Source: Nymphaea colorata
Taxonomy: Eukaryota > Streptophyta > Magnoliopsida > Nymphaeales > Nymphaeaceae
NCBI RefSeq assembly: GCF_008831285.2
Contig: NC_045142.1
Coordinates: 1,491,001 to 1,555,000 of the forward strand
Reading direction: 5' to 3'
Length of the DNA: 64,000 bases
This document shows, one piece after another, positions 1 to 11,749 of this stretch. The notes under the pieces were generated by a model, which saw only the letters and a program-made list of their open reading frames with translations, was not told where the DNA came from and did no database searches. The first letter of the stretch is position 1. Each line of letters starts with the position of its first letter. A program made the position numbers and the translations under genes.

Positions 1-265
1 TCAATACATAAACAAGCAAATGATTAGGGTTCATCAATATAAAAACAAATAGATTTTGTGGTCACATGTGACTCTGCTCCTAATAAGAACTTTATTAGTG
101 GGTTTCGGATTATGAGGATGAGTTGAGGAGGGTTGCTAGTCATTTTGGATGGTACCATGGCGCATTCCCAACTAAGTATCCCAGGGCGCCTCTTCAAGTG
201 AATGACATGTTAGAAATACAGAGTCCATGTCCAAACTTTAGATAGGGAAGAAGCTTTCTTATAAC
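1..265 (+). mobile_element. L1-type LINE reverse transcriptase fragment (5' truncated by window edge)
   Basis: The plus strand at about 112-225 reads LRRVASHFGWYHGAFPTKYP and then PLQVNDMLEIQSP. This is the short block before the 'SWK..LLSYAGR' motif in plant L1 reverse transcriptases, the region usually seen as HFG..G.LP.KYLG.PL. There are in-frame stops, so it is dead. A second copy at 17588-17847 continues into that downstream motif. Here the similarity stops abruptly at about 265 and unrelated repeat sequence begins, so another sequence has been inserted or joined at this point. Confidence 0.7.
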
Positions 266-930
266 AACACTCACATTCGCGAAGCAGGACGAAATCAGAA
301 CAACACTCACAGTCGCGAACCAGGACGAACGCCTGGGAGAGAGCAGAGAGAACCAAAAGGCAAATGAAGGGTTGAAAAAAAAGCCGAGGTATTCCCTTAT
401 AAACGCAAGAAGGTTCTGGAGACCCAGACGCGAAATCAATTACCGTCCGTTCATCTGCTTACTTGATGGCTTTCCATCAATGGTCAAGTCAAGTAGTCAA
501 ACCTGCTGCTGTTGCAGCCACCAAAATTGATCGAGTCTATTCAGTCATCTAATACAAACGCACAATTCAATATAAAAAAAACCCATATCCAAAATGAGAT
601 TGAATTTGGAGCCGCCCAAATTGACCAATTTCAGATCTGGACAGCAATTTTTCATTTGGATTCTTCCAATAGGAAATTGGCTGGCGGTTTTTTTTTTATA
701 CTGTTAATAAATTTAAGGATTGAGTTAATAACATTAGAGACATAAGAATATGACCAAAGGTGGTTTTCTTAAATAAATATTTTAAAAATATGTGAGGATT
801 TAGATTCAGGTCCGGGTAGAATTTGTGGATCATGGTAATTTCCAATAAAAAAAAAATGAAGGCAGCGTCAGCAAGGGGTAAAAAGTGAACAACTCTACCG
901 ACAGCCATCCCTGGATCGTCCAAAGTCATT
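265..930. repeat. Inverted-repeat arm paired with 6530-7480
   Basis: The part at 265-450 (CCTGGGAGAGAGCAGAGAG and flanks) is the reverse complement of 7225-7480. The part at 512-930 is the reverse complement of 6530-7030. The arms are about 0.67 and 0.95 kb and lie about 5.6 kb apart. Between them are unrelated repeats, so this looks like an old fold-back structure opened by later insertions. The outer 190 bp also occurs at 8046-8230 (plus) and 8745-8961 (minus). No coding capacity is evident. Confidence 0.75.
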
Positions 931-1529
931 TACTTGAGAATTATTACTCAATCACATTTGTGTGTCTCTTGGATCTCAGAATGGACTTGCAAGATCCAAA
1001 ACGATACCCAGTCAGACTCATTCTCTTGGTATTAGACCCGAGATCCCCGTTTTGGAGCAGGCCTAAATTTTGCAGTGCAGTAACGGAACTAGATAACTGT
1101 CTCTTGCACGTCCAGATCCAGACCCGGACGCATATTAATATCGGGGAAGGGGGCTCCATATCCAACCAAGAGGGGAAGGGGATATACTCGTCAATTTTAG
1201 AAAAGAGAGAGGAAGTCATGGTCATCCTCTCGCTGCAAGACAAAGGCGCTTTTGTGTTCTCTCGCTTCTTTTGTATATCCTCATCCCAATATCTTCATGT
1301 GCTCTTCCAATCGGCCTAATGGAGCCCTAGAATTTTAATCCATGTTCTAAGAGATCTCATTTTGCTCTCTCTCGGTCTCTACATCATTCAATCGGCCGTT
1401 TACCACTCGGAACGAAGTATTCCTGTGCAATTTTGAGGTACTTTTCACCAACCTCGGCTTCCCGTGTATCTCTAAATTGGTGTGTACATTTTATCGTTCT
1501 TATTCCGGCTCTTGTTTATTTGAGAAATC

Positions 1530-1531
<2 letters not shown>
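540..1531. repeat. Direct duplication, copy 1 (copy 2 at 9608-10529)
   Basis: The sequence from 'cagtcatctaatacaaa' to 'tgagaaatcgatg' occurs again at 9608-10529 in the same orientation. The second copy has small deletions, including loss of about 60 bp near 1195-1310. Copy 1 ends at a (TA)n(GA)n microsatellite; copy 2 lacks this microsatellite at the same point. Open frames here (for example 885-1319) are not conserved in copy 2 and look accidental. Confidence 0.75.

Positions 1532-1533
<2 letters not shown>

Positions 1534-1621
<88 letters not shown>
1534..1621. repeat. Compound microsatellite (TA)n(GA)n
   Basis: About 48 bp of TA repeats pass directly into about 38 bp of GA repeats. The inverted copy of the surrounding repeat has a matching (TC)n(TA)n at 34105-34209 with a much longer TA part, so the array length changed after duplication. 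Confidence 0.95.
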
Positions 1622-1624
<3 letters not shown>

Positions 1625-2041
1625 CATTGGGGTTGAGGGAATTGCATTTGGGTATGTTAGTTGATCCAATATTTTTTTAACATGGATGCTTATAATCTCT
1701 TAGGAGACTACCTAAACATATCTTAGGATCGTTGGGTGTTCAGGGCATATGCCCTAACACCAGGCAAAAAGCACAAATAAATCAAACATAAACAATAAAA
1801 TATAAAAAAAACATTAAGATATAGGCAAAAAAGATTGTAAACTGATCTGATTTTATACCAAATAATAAATAAACAATTACACGATCAAAAAAATAAAGTA
1901 AGGAAAGAAGGAAAAATGAAGAAAGGAAAAAGAGAGGGGAAAATACCTAATACGGTATCTCCCGAAGTTTGTGAAGTACTTAGTATCAAGAAAACTTTGC
2001 CTAAAAAAAGCGGCTCATCCCTAACTTTTGGAAACAAAAAA

Positions 2042-2667
2042 CTAGATCTAGACCATTAAAGCTTAGCTTAAAACAAACCTAATGTGAACAAAATTTTGGC
2101 CAACATGCTCTTTTCTGCATAGGAGAGCGCAACATAGTTAGAGTTTTCCCAACTTTAGCACAAGCATTTCAGCCTGGCCATTTGGTGTCGGGTCCCTCCC
2201 ATGTCCTCTCCATTTATAATTGTTGTGATGAGAGAACTTTTTCCTCATAATTGGTATAAAATTAAATTTTGTATAGAAAGTCTTGCCATATACTAAATCA
2301 AACAATTTCCTAACATATTGACAGTTTAAGGAGATTTTTGTTGTGAAACATTATTTAATTAATCAAAACTGATATCAGATGAGTCTGATTTCTGAAAATG
2401 AAATTTGAATGGAATAGAATAAGAACTTTGTCCATGCATGCAAGATTTCTACAATATTTGTCCACACAATCTCTATAAATTGACGACCAATATGTTAAGA
2501 AAATAACAAAGATATTTATCTCTATCTTATTTTATGATTGACACCATATGGTAGAGTTTGATGCATATTAGTAGGTGCTTAGTTTTTTAGGATTCCAATG
2601 TGATTTAGAACACAAGGCGATTTGCATCCTGATACCTACGATATGCATTTGACTTTTTTGGCAAATG

Positions 2668-2706
<39 letters not shown>

Positions 2707-2945
2707 TCCCTTATTCGTTACTCTCATTTATTATGTACAGGTAAAATTTTAAACCCAATCTGAATCAAATCTAACTGGATGCCATTTCTTAGATTTGCTT
2801 CCAAAGTGATCAATTTCTTAATTGAACGTTGATTTCTTTTCCATTTCCAAACTTTTTGGAGCAGTTTGGCCGGATATCAGTTGATCTCACTTTGGTCCAA
2901 CTGAGTTGGGTACTGACTTTCCCATCTAGATAAGAGGTCAGCAGG
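2042..2945. repeat. Direct repeat, copy 1 (copy 2 at 5630-6530)
   Basis: About 900 bp from 'agatctagaccattaaagctt' to 'ctttcccatctagat' is repeated in the same orientation 2.7 kb downstream. Copy 2 contains its own short tandem duplication near 5880-5985 ('atcaagccatttcttgaaata' twice). The spacing resembles two LTRs around a short interior, but I found no primer-binding site or TG...CA ends, so I do not call it an LTR element. Confidence 0.7.
2669..2702. repeat. (TA)n microsatellite
   Basis: A run of about 16 TA units inside direct repeat copy 1. The matching site in copy 2 (about 6280-6291) has only a few units. Confidence 0.95.
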
Positions 2946-3095
2946 GCAGGCGCAATGCCCCTCTCAGACTTTTTAAATTTTAAAACTTTACATGTGCAAT
3001 TTAAAAATTTTAGTTTAATTTATATTAAAAAATTGAAAAATTATATTTTGGCTTCAGGTAAAATTTTGAAACTATGTTGGGCCCTTTTAACAAAA
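2945..3095. mobile_element. hAT-MITE-like relic of the 'CAGGGGCGGAGCCA' family (weak)
   Basis: The AT-rich core with 'aattttagtttaatttatat', 'attttggcttcaggtaaaattttgaaact' and a GC-richer leading end resembles the MITE copies inside the NPF pseudogene at 27309-27480. It lacks clear terminal inverted repeats and is probably old or truncated. The arm B counterpart is at 32690-32830. Confidence 0.4.
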
Positions 3096-3316
3096 AAATT
3101 CTGACTCAATCATGGAGATCAAACTGACATCATCTTTTTTTTTTCGCATTGCGAAGCTTAAAAGACCTCTCTTTTTTCTTCTGGTCTTCTTCTCTTTGTC
3201 TGTATTGGGATGTATGCTTCTGTCCTGATGCTTTTCTCTCTCTCTCTCATACACGCACATACACATTTTCTATCATATTATGGTCTCTTTGTTATCTTGG
3301 TCCAACAGCCAGCTAT

Positions 3317-3320
<4 letters not shown>

Positions 3321-3365
<45 letters not shown>

Positions 3366-3366
3366 T
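3321..3366. repeat. Compound microsatellite (TC)n(AC)n
   Basis: TC repeats pass directly into AC repeats. The arm B counterpart at 32403-32476 is GT/GA next to a long TA run. Confidence 0.95.
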
Positions 3367-4117
3367 ATATGTATATATATAATTCTACATCCAATGTTGT
3401 CAAGGGCTAAAAAAATTACTCTAGTTAAATAAATTAGTTCATAAATACAAATCCTAGAGTTTTAAATAGACTCATTTGTGAATCATGTGTATGGATTTCT
3501 TTTTTCCTTACACGTTTTGTTATTATAATTATGGACATTCCAACCTGATTTATATGGTCAGAAGGCATTCAATCATATGTTCCCTGTATACAAAGTAAAG
3601 TTGGAAAAAACTTCACCCATTAAAATTTTTTTGCGCCCTCTGTCAAATGCCGTCGTGATTTTCACAATGAAACAAGGCTATGTATTTCAAAGACATTTCC
3701 TAGTTTAGTTTGCCCTTTGTCCCATTCTTTAAGTTAGTTTCTAACAATTATTTATATCATTCTTTAAGTTAGTTTCTAACAATTATTTATATCCAAACTA
3801 ATGGTAGAATGGAGACTTTTTTCTCTCATGTTTTTCTTTTTGTTTTTTTCTATAATATTATAATAAAAAAATTTCAACAAAAAAAAAAAAACCGAAAACA
3901 CAAGTTCAAATTAACAAGCCAGCTCTAAATTTCGGAAGGAACCATACTCTGGCAGTTGACCTTGACTTATCCGTTTTTATTTATATATATGAAAAAAATG
4001 TATGAATTAATATTAGAGGACAAAATGTCGATCACTTTTTTCATCTTGTTTTTATCTTTAACATCTATGTTAGATCAAATGACCCTTATTAGATGGCTAG
4101 ATGACTTTGAAAAGTCA

Positions 4118-4218
<101 letters not shown>

Positions 4219-5065
4219 TGACTCTAGATAGCTGGAATCACCCAGCTATCTAAGAAAGGTTGTCCATCTACAGCAATGGATAATTAAGAGAAAAAACAAA
4301 GAAAAAAAAGGTGTAAACTAATCTTAGATGATGAAAATGTTCATTACATTTTTCTTCTTTTTTTTTTCTTAATCATCTATCTTGTTTGATCGGACGAAAC
4401 GATCAAATGGCTGCATTACTTTAAAAAGCTAGTCACCATTCAACTGATCATGAAAGATCCCATGAAGGCAGCCCAATGTATTTCATTGGACAGCCTCCCT
4501 TCACGCCATAGTTCAATGCATGGGGATGCATGCTAGTATTATCTAAAAGCACCATGTTCATGCTAACTAAGCACCCTTTGAAAATATTGCCTTTTGAAAT
4601 GAGTATTAGGCCCTCAGGTTCAACTTTCGACTCTAGAATTCATTAGAAAATTGTTGCAGTTGTCTATGAGATCAGTAATGGCTTATTTCAAATGCCTGAC
4701 ACTAAGGGGTCCAATCTTTGATCTAGTCGACCATACGAGACTTCAAATCAATAATGTCATCAACATATATAATTGTACATCTATCTGTATGGGTACAGTC
4801 AAATTAGCACCTCAAGAGAAAGTCGGAGTCGAGAAATATTTAAATTATAGAACTCAATCATTGGTTTAATTTCCTTGGGTGCTATGCTACTGGGTTAAGT
4901 GATAGGGAGAGGTAAGTTCATTAGTCTTACTTCATATTCTGACACAGCTCTAGACCTTAAGGGCAGGGAGAAATGGAGAATGAGCCTTTTAACTCTTGTT
5001 CGGACTTACTACAAGCTACCATGCTGAGTCTAAAATGGAAAATTAAAGACTTGCATGCTTAGACA

Positions 5066-5629
5066 CATGTAAATAACCAAAACAATAAAGGACCACTAAG
5101 ATGCAGAATATCATCACGGACTTATTAAAACTGTCGATAAACAATAACTAAGACATAATAAGTTGCAACTTGTTGAAAGAAACAAACATACCAAAACATG
5201 ATCTTTATGTACAGAGCCACATACTTATCTAATACTGTCTGGTTAATGTGTTACTCCCTGAAACTTCGAAAAATCACAACCATACATTGATTTTCTTCTC
5301 ATAACACCTACAAAAATATTACCCAATATATGAATTTTCTTGTTTCACCTCCCTTGAAACTGAATTTTCAACATGTCGATGCGATACCTCAAAATCATAA
5401 CTAGGCATCTGAGCCGTGTGCCTGGTCTGTTTATTGGTGGAGGATAAGGCAAATGCGGTGAATATTTGGTGATGGGTCGTGACCTCAAGATTCCGATATC
5501 ATTAGGCTCATAGGGCCGACGGGCCGGCCGGCCCTGCCCGATGCTACAAACCTTTTACAGCGAAACGACCTTGCATTGAAGCATCTCTACAAGTCTCGTG
5601 GCAAATTTATATCAAATAATCAACCTTTA
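5066..5629. other. Unassigned AT-rich stretch
   Basis: I see no gene in this 560 bp. A GC-rich patch at about 5512-5545 (ggccgacgggccggccggcc) stands out from the AT-rich surroundings and resembles the ends of the GC-ended MITEs at 24337 and 25119, but I could not find a matching partner end. Confidence 0.4.
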
Positions 5630-6530
5630 CAAATAAGATCTAAACCTTTAAAGCTTAGCCTAAAACAAACCTAATGTGAACAAAATATTGGCCAACATGC
5701 TCATTTCCGCCTAAGAGAGTGCAACATAGTCAGAGTTTTCCCAACTCTAGCACAAGCTTTTCATCCTTGCAATTTGGTGTTTGGTCTTCCCCATGTCTTC
5801 TCCATTTATAATTGTTGTGATGAGAGAACTTTTTCCTCAAAATAAGTATAAAATTAAATTTTGTACGGAAAGTCATGCCATACACTAAATCAAGCCATTT
5901 CTTGAAATATTGACATTTTAAGGAGATTTTTGTTACTAAATCAAGCCATTTCTTGAAATATTAACATTTTAAGGAGATTTTTGTTGTCAAATATTATTTA
6001 ATTGATCAAAACTGATATCACGATAATTTCTAAAATGAAATTTGAATGGAATAGCCTAAGAACTTCATCCATGCATGCAAAATTTCTATCAATATTTGTT
6101 CACACGACGATGAATATATTAAGAAAATAACAAAGATATTTATCTCTATCTTATATGGTAGAGTTTGATGCATATCAGTAGGTGCTTAGTATTTTTGGAT
6201 TCTAATGTGATTTAGAACACAAGGCGATTTGCATCTTGATACCTACGATATGCATTTGACTTTTGGGCAAATGCTATGGTATATATATATATCCCTTATT
6301 GGTTACTCCCATTCAATCTAATTGGATATTTATTTAAACCCAATATGAATCAAATCTAACTGGATGCCATTTCGTAGATTTTTTTCTAAACTGATCAACT
6401 TCTTAATTGAATGTTGATTTCTTTCCCATTTCCAAATTTTTTGAAGCAGTTCGGCCAGATATCGGCTGATCACACATTGATCCAACTAAGTTGGGAACCG
6501 ACTTTCCCATCTAGATCGGAGGTCAACAGT
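5630..6530. repeat. Direct repeat, copy 2 (copy 1 at 2042-2945)
   Basis: Similarity ends at 'cccatctagat.ggaggtcaaca'. The next base begins the inverted copy of 512-930, so two different duplications meet exactly here. Confidence 0.7.
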
Positions 6531-6897
6531 AAATGACTTTGGACGATCCAGGGATGGCTGTCGGTAGAGTTGTTAACTTTTTATCCCTTGCTGACGCTGC
6601 ATTCATTTTTTTTATTGGAAATTACCATGATCCACAAATTCTACCCGGACCTGAATCCAAATCCTCACATATTTTTAAAATATTTATTTAAGAAAACCAC
6701 CTTTGGTCATATTCTTATGTCTTTAATGTTATTAACTCAATCCTTAAATTTATTAACAGTAAAAAAAAAACCGCCAGCCAATTTCTTATTAGAAGTTCGA
6801 TGGGATCCATTGGCAGAATCCAAATGAAAAATTGCTGTCCAGATTTGAAAATTGGTGAATTTGGGCGGCTCCAAATTCAATCCCATTTTGGATATGG

Positions 6898-6958
<61 letters not shown>

Positions 6959-7480
6959 TTGTGCATTTGTATTAGATGACTGGATAGACTCGATCAATTT
7001 TGGTGGAGCAGCAAGGGGAGGTTTGACTAGTTGACTTGATCTTGATGGGAAACAGGGGCGGAGGGACAGGAATTTTTTTTTTTTTTTGAAAAAATCAAAC
7101 TTTTTTAGTTTGGTTCGAACCGTCGCTCCTCTTGGCTCTGCCGTTGCTCTTCTTAGTCCGACCCGCAGATCATTTGACCCACTCCTGAAAAGAATTATGG
7201 CTCTGCAAGCCAACAACCAAATGAATGGTAATTGATGAAACTTTCGGCGTCTCAGAACCTTCTTGCGTTTATAAGGGAACCTCCGCTTTTTTTCCACCCT
7301 CCATTTGCCTTTTGGTTCTCTCTGCCCTCTTTCGGGAGTTCGTCTTGGTTCGCGATTCTGAGTGTTGTTGTGAGTGGAGGACCTACACCAGTGCTGATAC
7401 GGTAATTTGGCAAACTTTTTTTTTTTTTTAGTAGAGAGATCTTCTAGCTTCTTGATTAGATCTGAACTCAGATCTGAACT
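6530..7480. repeat. Inverted-repeat arm paired with 265-930
   Basis: Reverse complement of 265-930, with a (TA)n(GA)n microsatellite at about 6903-6958 where the other arm has only a few A residues. A 300-codon antisense open frame across this arm and the microsatellite (6737-7639) has no recognisable domain and low-complexity translation, so I treat it as accidental. Confidence 0.75.
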
Positions 7481-7803
7481 TGTCTTGAATCTGAATTGAA
7501 TTGACATGAAGAGCTCTAGGAATGGACCAAGTTGTTTACCGTGCTTAAAAGCAAAACCAACCTCCAGTAGGACCCAGTTCCTAAGGTCAATGGCTTCACC
7601 AAAAAAACTAAGATGGTGTGTCCCGCATAAAATCTTCAAATTCTCAAAAGATTTATATTTTTATGATTTTCAATATTTTCATTTTCTTTTACGTTTTCAA
7701 TTAATTATTATATTTCATGATTATCTCAATAAGCTGGTCGGAATCTTGGAAAGTTGGAACACTCGACCGAGATGTCTCTGCAACCTCGTACTTGTGGGCT
7801 CCT

Positions 7804-8075
7804 TTTTTCTTCCCTCCTCTCTTTTTCCTCCGCCTCATTTTTTCCTTCCTTGCTCCCTTCTTCCTCTGCTACCCTTTTTCCTCCCTAGCTCCCTTCTTCC
7901 TCGCCCCCGTTCCTTCTTCCTGCGCCTCCATTCTTCCTCCCTCTCTCGCCTCCCATCTTCTTCCCTCGCCTCCATTCTTCCTCCCTCTCTCGCCTTCTCC
8001 CTCTTCCCTTCTTCCTCCCCCGCTCCCTCGGTCGCCTTCTTCACTTGGAAACTCCCTCTCCTTTTTTCCACCCTC
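7804..8075. repeat. Polypyrimidine low-complexity tract
   Basis: About 270 bp that is almost purely C and T on the plus strand, made of irregular CTTCCTCC-type units ('cttcttcctc', 'cctccctctctcgcc'). It runs into the left arm of the hairpin at 8046. Long open frames through it on both strands are a consequence of composition. Confidence 0.85.
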
Positions 8076-8961
8076 CATTTGCCCTCTGGTTCTCTCTGCC
8101 CTCTCCCGGGCATTCGTCTTGCTTCGCTATTCTGAGTAGACCACCGGCTGATACGATAATTTGGCTAACTTTTTTTTTTTTAATCAGAGAGATCTTCTAG
8201 CTCCTTGATTAGATTGTCGTGCTTTGATTTGTTGGTTCTCACAGAGAAATATAGGTTTTCTTGTGTTTCTCTTTGATTTTTGCTTTTTCTCCGTGGGAAT
8301 TCTTTGAAAGGGGCTTCTGGATATGTCTGTGACTCCAAAATTTCGTAATTTCATAATATGTTTGGACATGTTATGATATGAATTTATTATTCTGGTTTTT
8401 TGGGTGCGCAAGTGGCGGATCGTGTTTTCCTGGTTTCGGTTTCACTGTCTTTTGCTTGGCGTCTGTCACAACACGTAAGTTCGAGGAAAACCAACACGCC
8501 AAGCAAAAGACAATGAAACCAGGAAAACACGATCGGCCACTTGCGAACCCAAAAAACCATAAAAATAAATTCATATCATAACATATCCAAACATATTATG
8601 AATTGCTAAATTTTGGAGTCACAGACATATCCAGAAGCCCCTTTCAAAGAATTCCCACGGAGAAAAAGCAAAAATCAAACAGAAACACAAGAAAACATAT
8701 TTCTCTGTGAGAACGAACAAATCAAAGCATTCAGAAGAAGCGACAATCTAATCAAGAAGCTAGAAGATCTCTCTGATTAAAAAAAAAAAAAGTTAGCCAA
8801 ATTACCGTATCAACAGCTGGTGAAGGTCCTTCACTCATAACAACACTCAGAATCGTGAACCAGGACGAAATCATAACATCTAAGCAGGACGAACGCCTGG
8901 GAGAGAGCAGAGAGAACCAAAAGGCAAATAGAGGGTTGGAAAAAAGGCGGAGGTATTCCCT
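8046..8961. repeat. Long inverted repeat able to form a hairpin
   Basis: The left arm at 8046-8462 and the right arm at 8496-8961 are near-perfect reverse complements around a 33-nt loop (8463-8495). The arm tips are 'ttttgcttggcgt' and 'acgccaagcaaaa'. Internal landmarks pair along the arms, for example 'cttgattagattgtcg' with 'cgacaatctaatcaag'. The right arm is about 50 bp longer because of an extra 'caggacgaa'-containing piece near 8850-8895. If transcribed it would make a long, nearly complete duplex, a typical source of small RNAs in plants; whether it is expressed cannot be seen. Confidence 0.85.
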
Positions 8962-9607
8962 TAGGGTGCGTTTGATTGCAATAAAACCAAAGTGGAGGGG
9001 GAAAATTGTGTGGGCGAAAGAAATTTCACCCGCCCATACACATGACCTATCAAACACACGCAACTTTCACCCATTCGTGGTGTTAAATGAGCGGGTGAAC
9101 TTTTACCCGCTCGAGTGACGCCCCTTTTCACCCGTCGAGCTTATTGCTCTCTCAGCCCTTCCTGCTTATTGTTAAAACAAAATGTCATATGGCAAGCATG
9201 ACACTCGGTCATCTTGGGTATTTTGTGTGGTGGATGGAAATGGCACAGCAATATCTTTGTTAACATTCATATTGCTTCACGGTATAAGAAAGCGTGGATG
9301 GGACTGTCAAGTTCAATTAAAACAAAAAATGGCCGCAATGTTGTCATACAACGGAGCTTTGGCTCGTCTCTTTCCACATCAAATTGAAACGAGAAGAAAA
9401 AAAAAACATGAGTTCTATAATTTTTCTACCAAGTGCATAAAAGCGGGTTAAATTTACCAGTTTAAATTCTTCATTGTGCATCAAACATGGTTAAATTTAC
9501 CAAGTTAAATTCTTTTTGTGCATCAAACATGACCTCAAATTGAAAGAGGGTTAAATTTCATCCTATTTTTTTCAAAAAAATTTACCGTGATAAATTTACC
9601 ACGTAAA
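8960..9607. other. Spacer with possible hAT-like MITE end, otherwise unassigned
   Basis: Immediately outside the hairpin is TAGGGTGCGTTTGATTG (8960-8976), the kind of terminal sequence seen in plant hAT-type MITEs. Several 'catcaaaca' motifs follow (near 9050, 9480 and 9520), any of which could be the opposite end, but I could not pair the ends or find target duplications. An 89-codon open frame at 9182-9451 has no recognisable domain. Confidence 0.35.
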
Positions 9608-10529
9608 TTGATTGAGTCATCTAATACAAATGCACAATTCAATATAAGAAAAAAAAAAACCCATATCCAAAATGACATTGAATTTGGAGCCGCCCAACTT
9701 GACCAATTTCCAGATCTGGAAAGCAATTTTTCATTTGGATTCTCCCAATGGATCCCATCGAACTTCTAATAAGAAATTGGCTGGCGGTGTTTTTTTATAC
9801 TGTTAATAAATTTAAGGATTGGGTTAATAACATTAGAGACATAAGAATATGACCAAAGGTGGTTTTCTTAAATAAATATTTTAAAAATATGTGGGTGGAA
9901 TTTGTGGATCATGGTAATTTCCAATAAAAAATAATGAAGGCAGCGTCAGCAAGGGGTAAAAAGTAAACAACTCTACCGACAGCCATCCCAGGATCTTCCA
10001 AAGTCATTTACTTGTGAATTATTACTCAAATCACATTTGTGTGTCTCTTGGATCTCACTCAGAATGGACTTGCAAGATGCAAAACGGTACCCAGTCAGAC
10101 TCATTCTCTTGGTATTAGACCCGAGATCCCCGTTTTGGAGCAGCCCTAAATTTTGCAATGCAGTAACGGAACTAGATAACTGTCTCTTGCACGTCCAGAT
10201 CCAGACCCGGACACATATTAATATCGGGGAAGGGGGCTCCATATCCAACCAAGAGGGGAAGGGGATATACTCGTCATCCTCTCGCTGCAAGACAAAGGCT
10301 GCAATCGGCCTAATGGAGCCCTAGAGTTTTAATCCATGTTCTAAGAGATCTCATTTTGCTCTCTCTCGGTCTCTACATCATTCAATCAGCCGTTTACCAC
10401 TCGGAACCAAGTATTCCTGTGCAATTTTGAGGTACTTTTCACCAACCTCGGCTTCCCGTGTATCTCTAAATTGGTGTGCACATTTTATCGTTCTTATTCG
10501 GGCTTTTGCTTATTTGAGAAATCGATGTT
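9608..10529. repeat. Direct duplication, copy 2 (copy 1 at 540-1531)
   Basis: Same order and orientation as copy 1 up to 'tgagaaatcgatg'. The Copia insertion lies 50 bp further on. Confidence 0.75.
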
Positions 10530-10573
10530 TTCCCTATTAGTTGATGCAAGAATTTGTAGCGAGTAATTTGGTT

Positions 10574-10578
10574 GATTT
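10574..10578. repeat. Copia target-site duplication (left)
   Basis: GATTT directly abuts the left LTR and is repeated directly outside the right LTR at 15738-15742. Five bases is the normal length for Ty1/Copia integrases. Confidence 0.8.
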
Positions 10579-11059
10579 TGATGAAAAGCAGAGATTTCAA
10601 GGAAGGAATGCCTAATTTTAACGTGGTTCAGTGTAAACTCACACCTACATCCACAAAGGCAGCTATCGTTCATGCTGTCGATAGGCCTGGATCTTTATTC
10701 TATTTATAATAGACTTACATGCATCATCATTTCCTGATTTATAGGGTTTACATTGATTTTTACAGGAGCAAACAATATGTAATTTACAGTCATTATTTCC
10801 CTGTTTAGTTGATGCGCCTCTCTGTTTGTCAACTGCATCGTCATCTTTTGTAATTTTGTCTTGGCCAGCTGTTGTATTACTGTCTTCATACGGTTGGCCA
10901 GATGATGTTTCCTTCTTGGTATTGTCGTTACTGTTTCCATCATGATGGCTGATTGGAGTTTCTTTTGCGAGTCCTTTGATTTCTTCCTTTTTGTTTCCAT
11001 CGTCATGGCTGGCTGGAGTTTCCTTCTTGAGTCCTTTGATGGTGCCTCTATTGTCTTTA
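10579..11059 (-). repeat. Copia 3' LTR (481 bp)
   Basis: Closely similar to 15248-15737. Differences are scattered point changes and one 12-bp gap relative to the other LTR. Its inner border is set by the polypurine tract at 11060-11070 and its outer border by the target duplication. Confidence 0.9.
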
Positions 11060-11070
11060 GCCTCTCCCTC
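11060..11070 (-). other. Copia polypurine tract
   Basis: The minus strand reads GAGGGAGAGGC immediately before the LTR start TAAAGACAATAG. This is where plus-strand DNA synthesis is primed in LTR retrotransposons. Confidence 0.75.
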
Positions 11071-11128
11071 AAACTAGGCGGCAGGATGGAAAGTGCTAGG
11101 TTGCGGCTTTGGTAAAAATGTCGGCCAC

Positions 11129-11623
11129 CTATTGAGTTGATGGAACAAATTGGGTTGTAAGAAGACCGAGCACAACCTTTTCCCTTAGAAAATGATAATC
11201 CAATTCAACATGCTTCATTCGAGAATGAAAAACTGGTTTGATAGACACTTGAAGGGCGGACATGTTGTCACAATAGAGAATCGGCGGCTCTGGGAGATAC
11301 AATTCGATGTCTTTAAGAATGTATGTGATCCAAGTTAATTCAGCAGTAGCGGAGGCCATTGATCGATACTCAGCCTCGGTGGTAGATCTGGCCACTGTCA
11401 ATTGCTTCTTTGCTGTCCATGATATAGGATTAGTGCCAAGAAATGTAACAAAACCTATAGTTGAGCGACGTGTTGCTTGACAGCCTGCCCAGTCGGAGTT
11501 AGAGAAGGCATGAAGCTGGAGTTGAGCTTGAGGATAGAGATGACATCCGATGTCAGTGGAGCCATTAATGTATCGAAGTAGTCTTTTAACTAGTTGGTAG
11601 TGACTGACCATGGGCGTTTGCAT
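11129..11623 (-). pseudogene. Copia RNase H region
   Basis: Translation shows the Copia-type RNase H landmarks SNSDWAGC, TRRSTIGF, SWTAKKQ, STTEAEYRSMA and YCDNMSA, ending in the usual HVELDYHFLREKV block. It is one open frame of 164 codons, separated from the reverse transcriptase frame by a break at about 11624-11749. RNase H removes RNA from the RNA/DNA hybrid during reverse transcription. Confidence 0.9.
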
Positions 11624-11749
11624 ATATTGACTGATGATGTTAACAACGAAAGAAATGTCGGGCCGTGTGAACGTGAAGTATTGTAGACTTCCGACCAGGC
11701 TACAAAAAAGTGTTGGATCTGAGAAATGTGTGTCATCAACCGGATTTTT

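Noticed and set aside
1433-1669. Open frames on both strands across the TA/GA array
   Set aside because: The product is mostly Tyr-Ile and Arg-Glu repeats encoded by the microsatellite itself.
6737-7639. 300-codon minus-strand open frame
   Set aside because: It runs through an inverted-repeat arm, a TA/GA microsatellite and poly-A/T runs. The translation is low-complexity and the frame is not kept in the other copies of the same repeat.
7506-8135. 209-codon plus-strand open frame, and overlapping frames on the opposite strand
   Set aside because: It is driven by the polypyrimidine tract, which gives Ser/Pro/Leu on one strand and Arg/Glu/Gly on the other. No domain.
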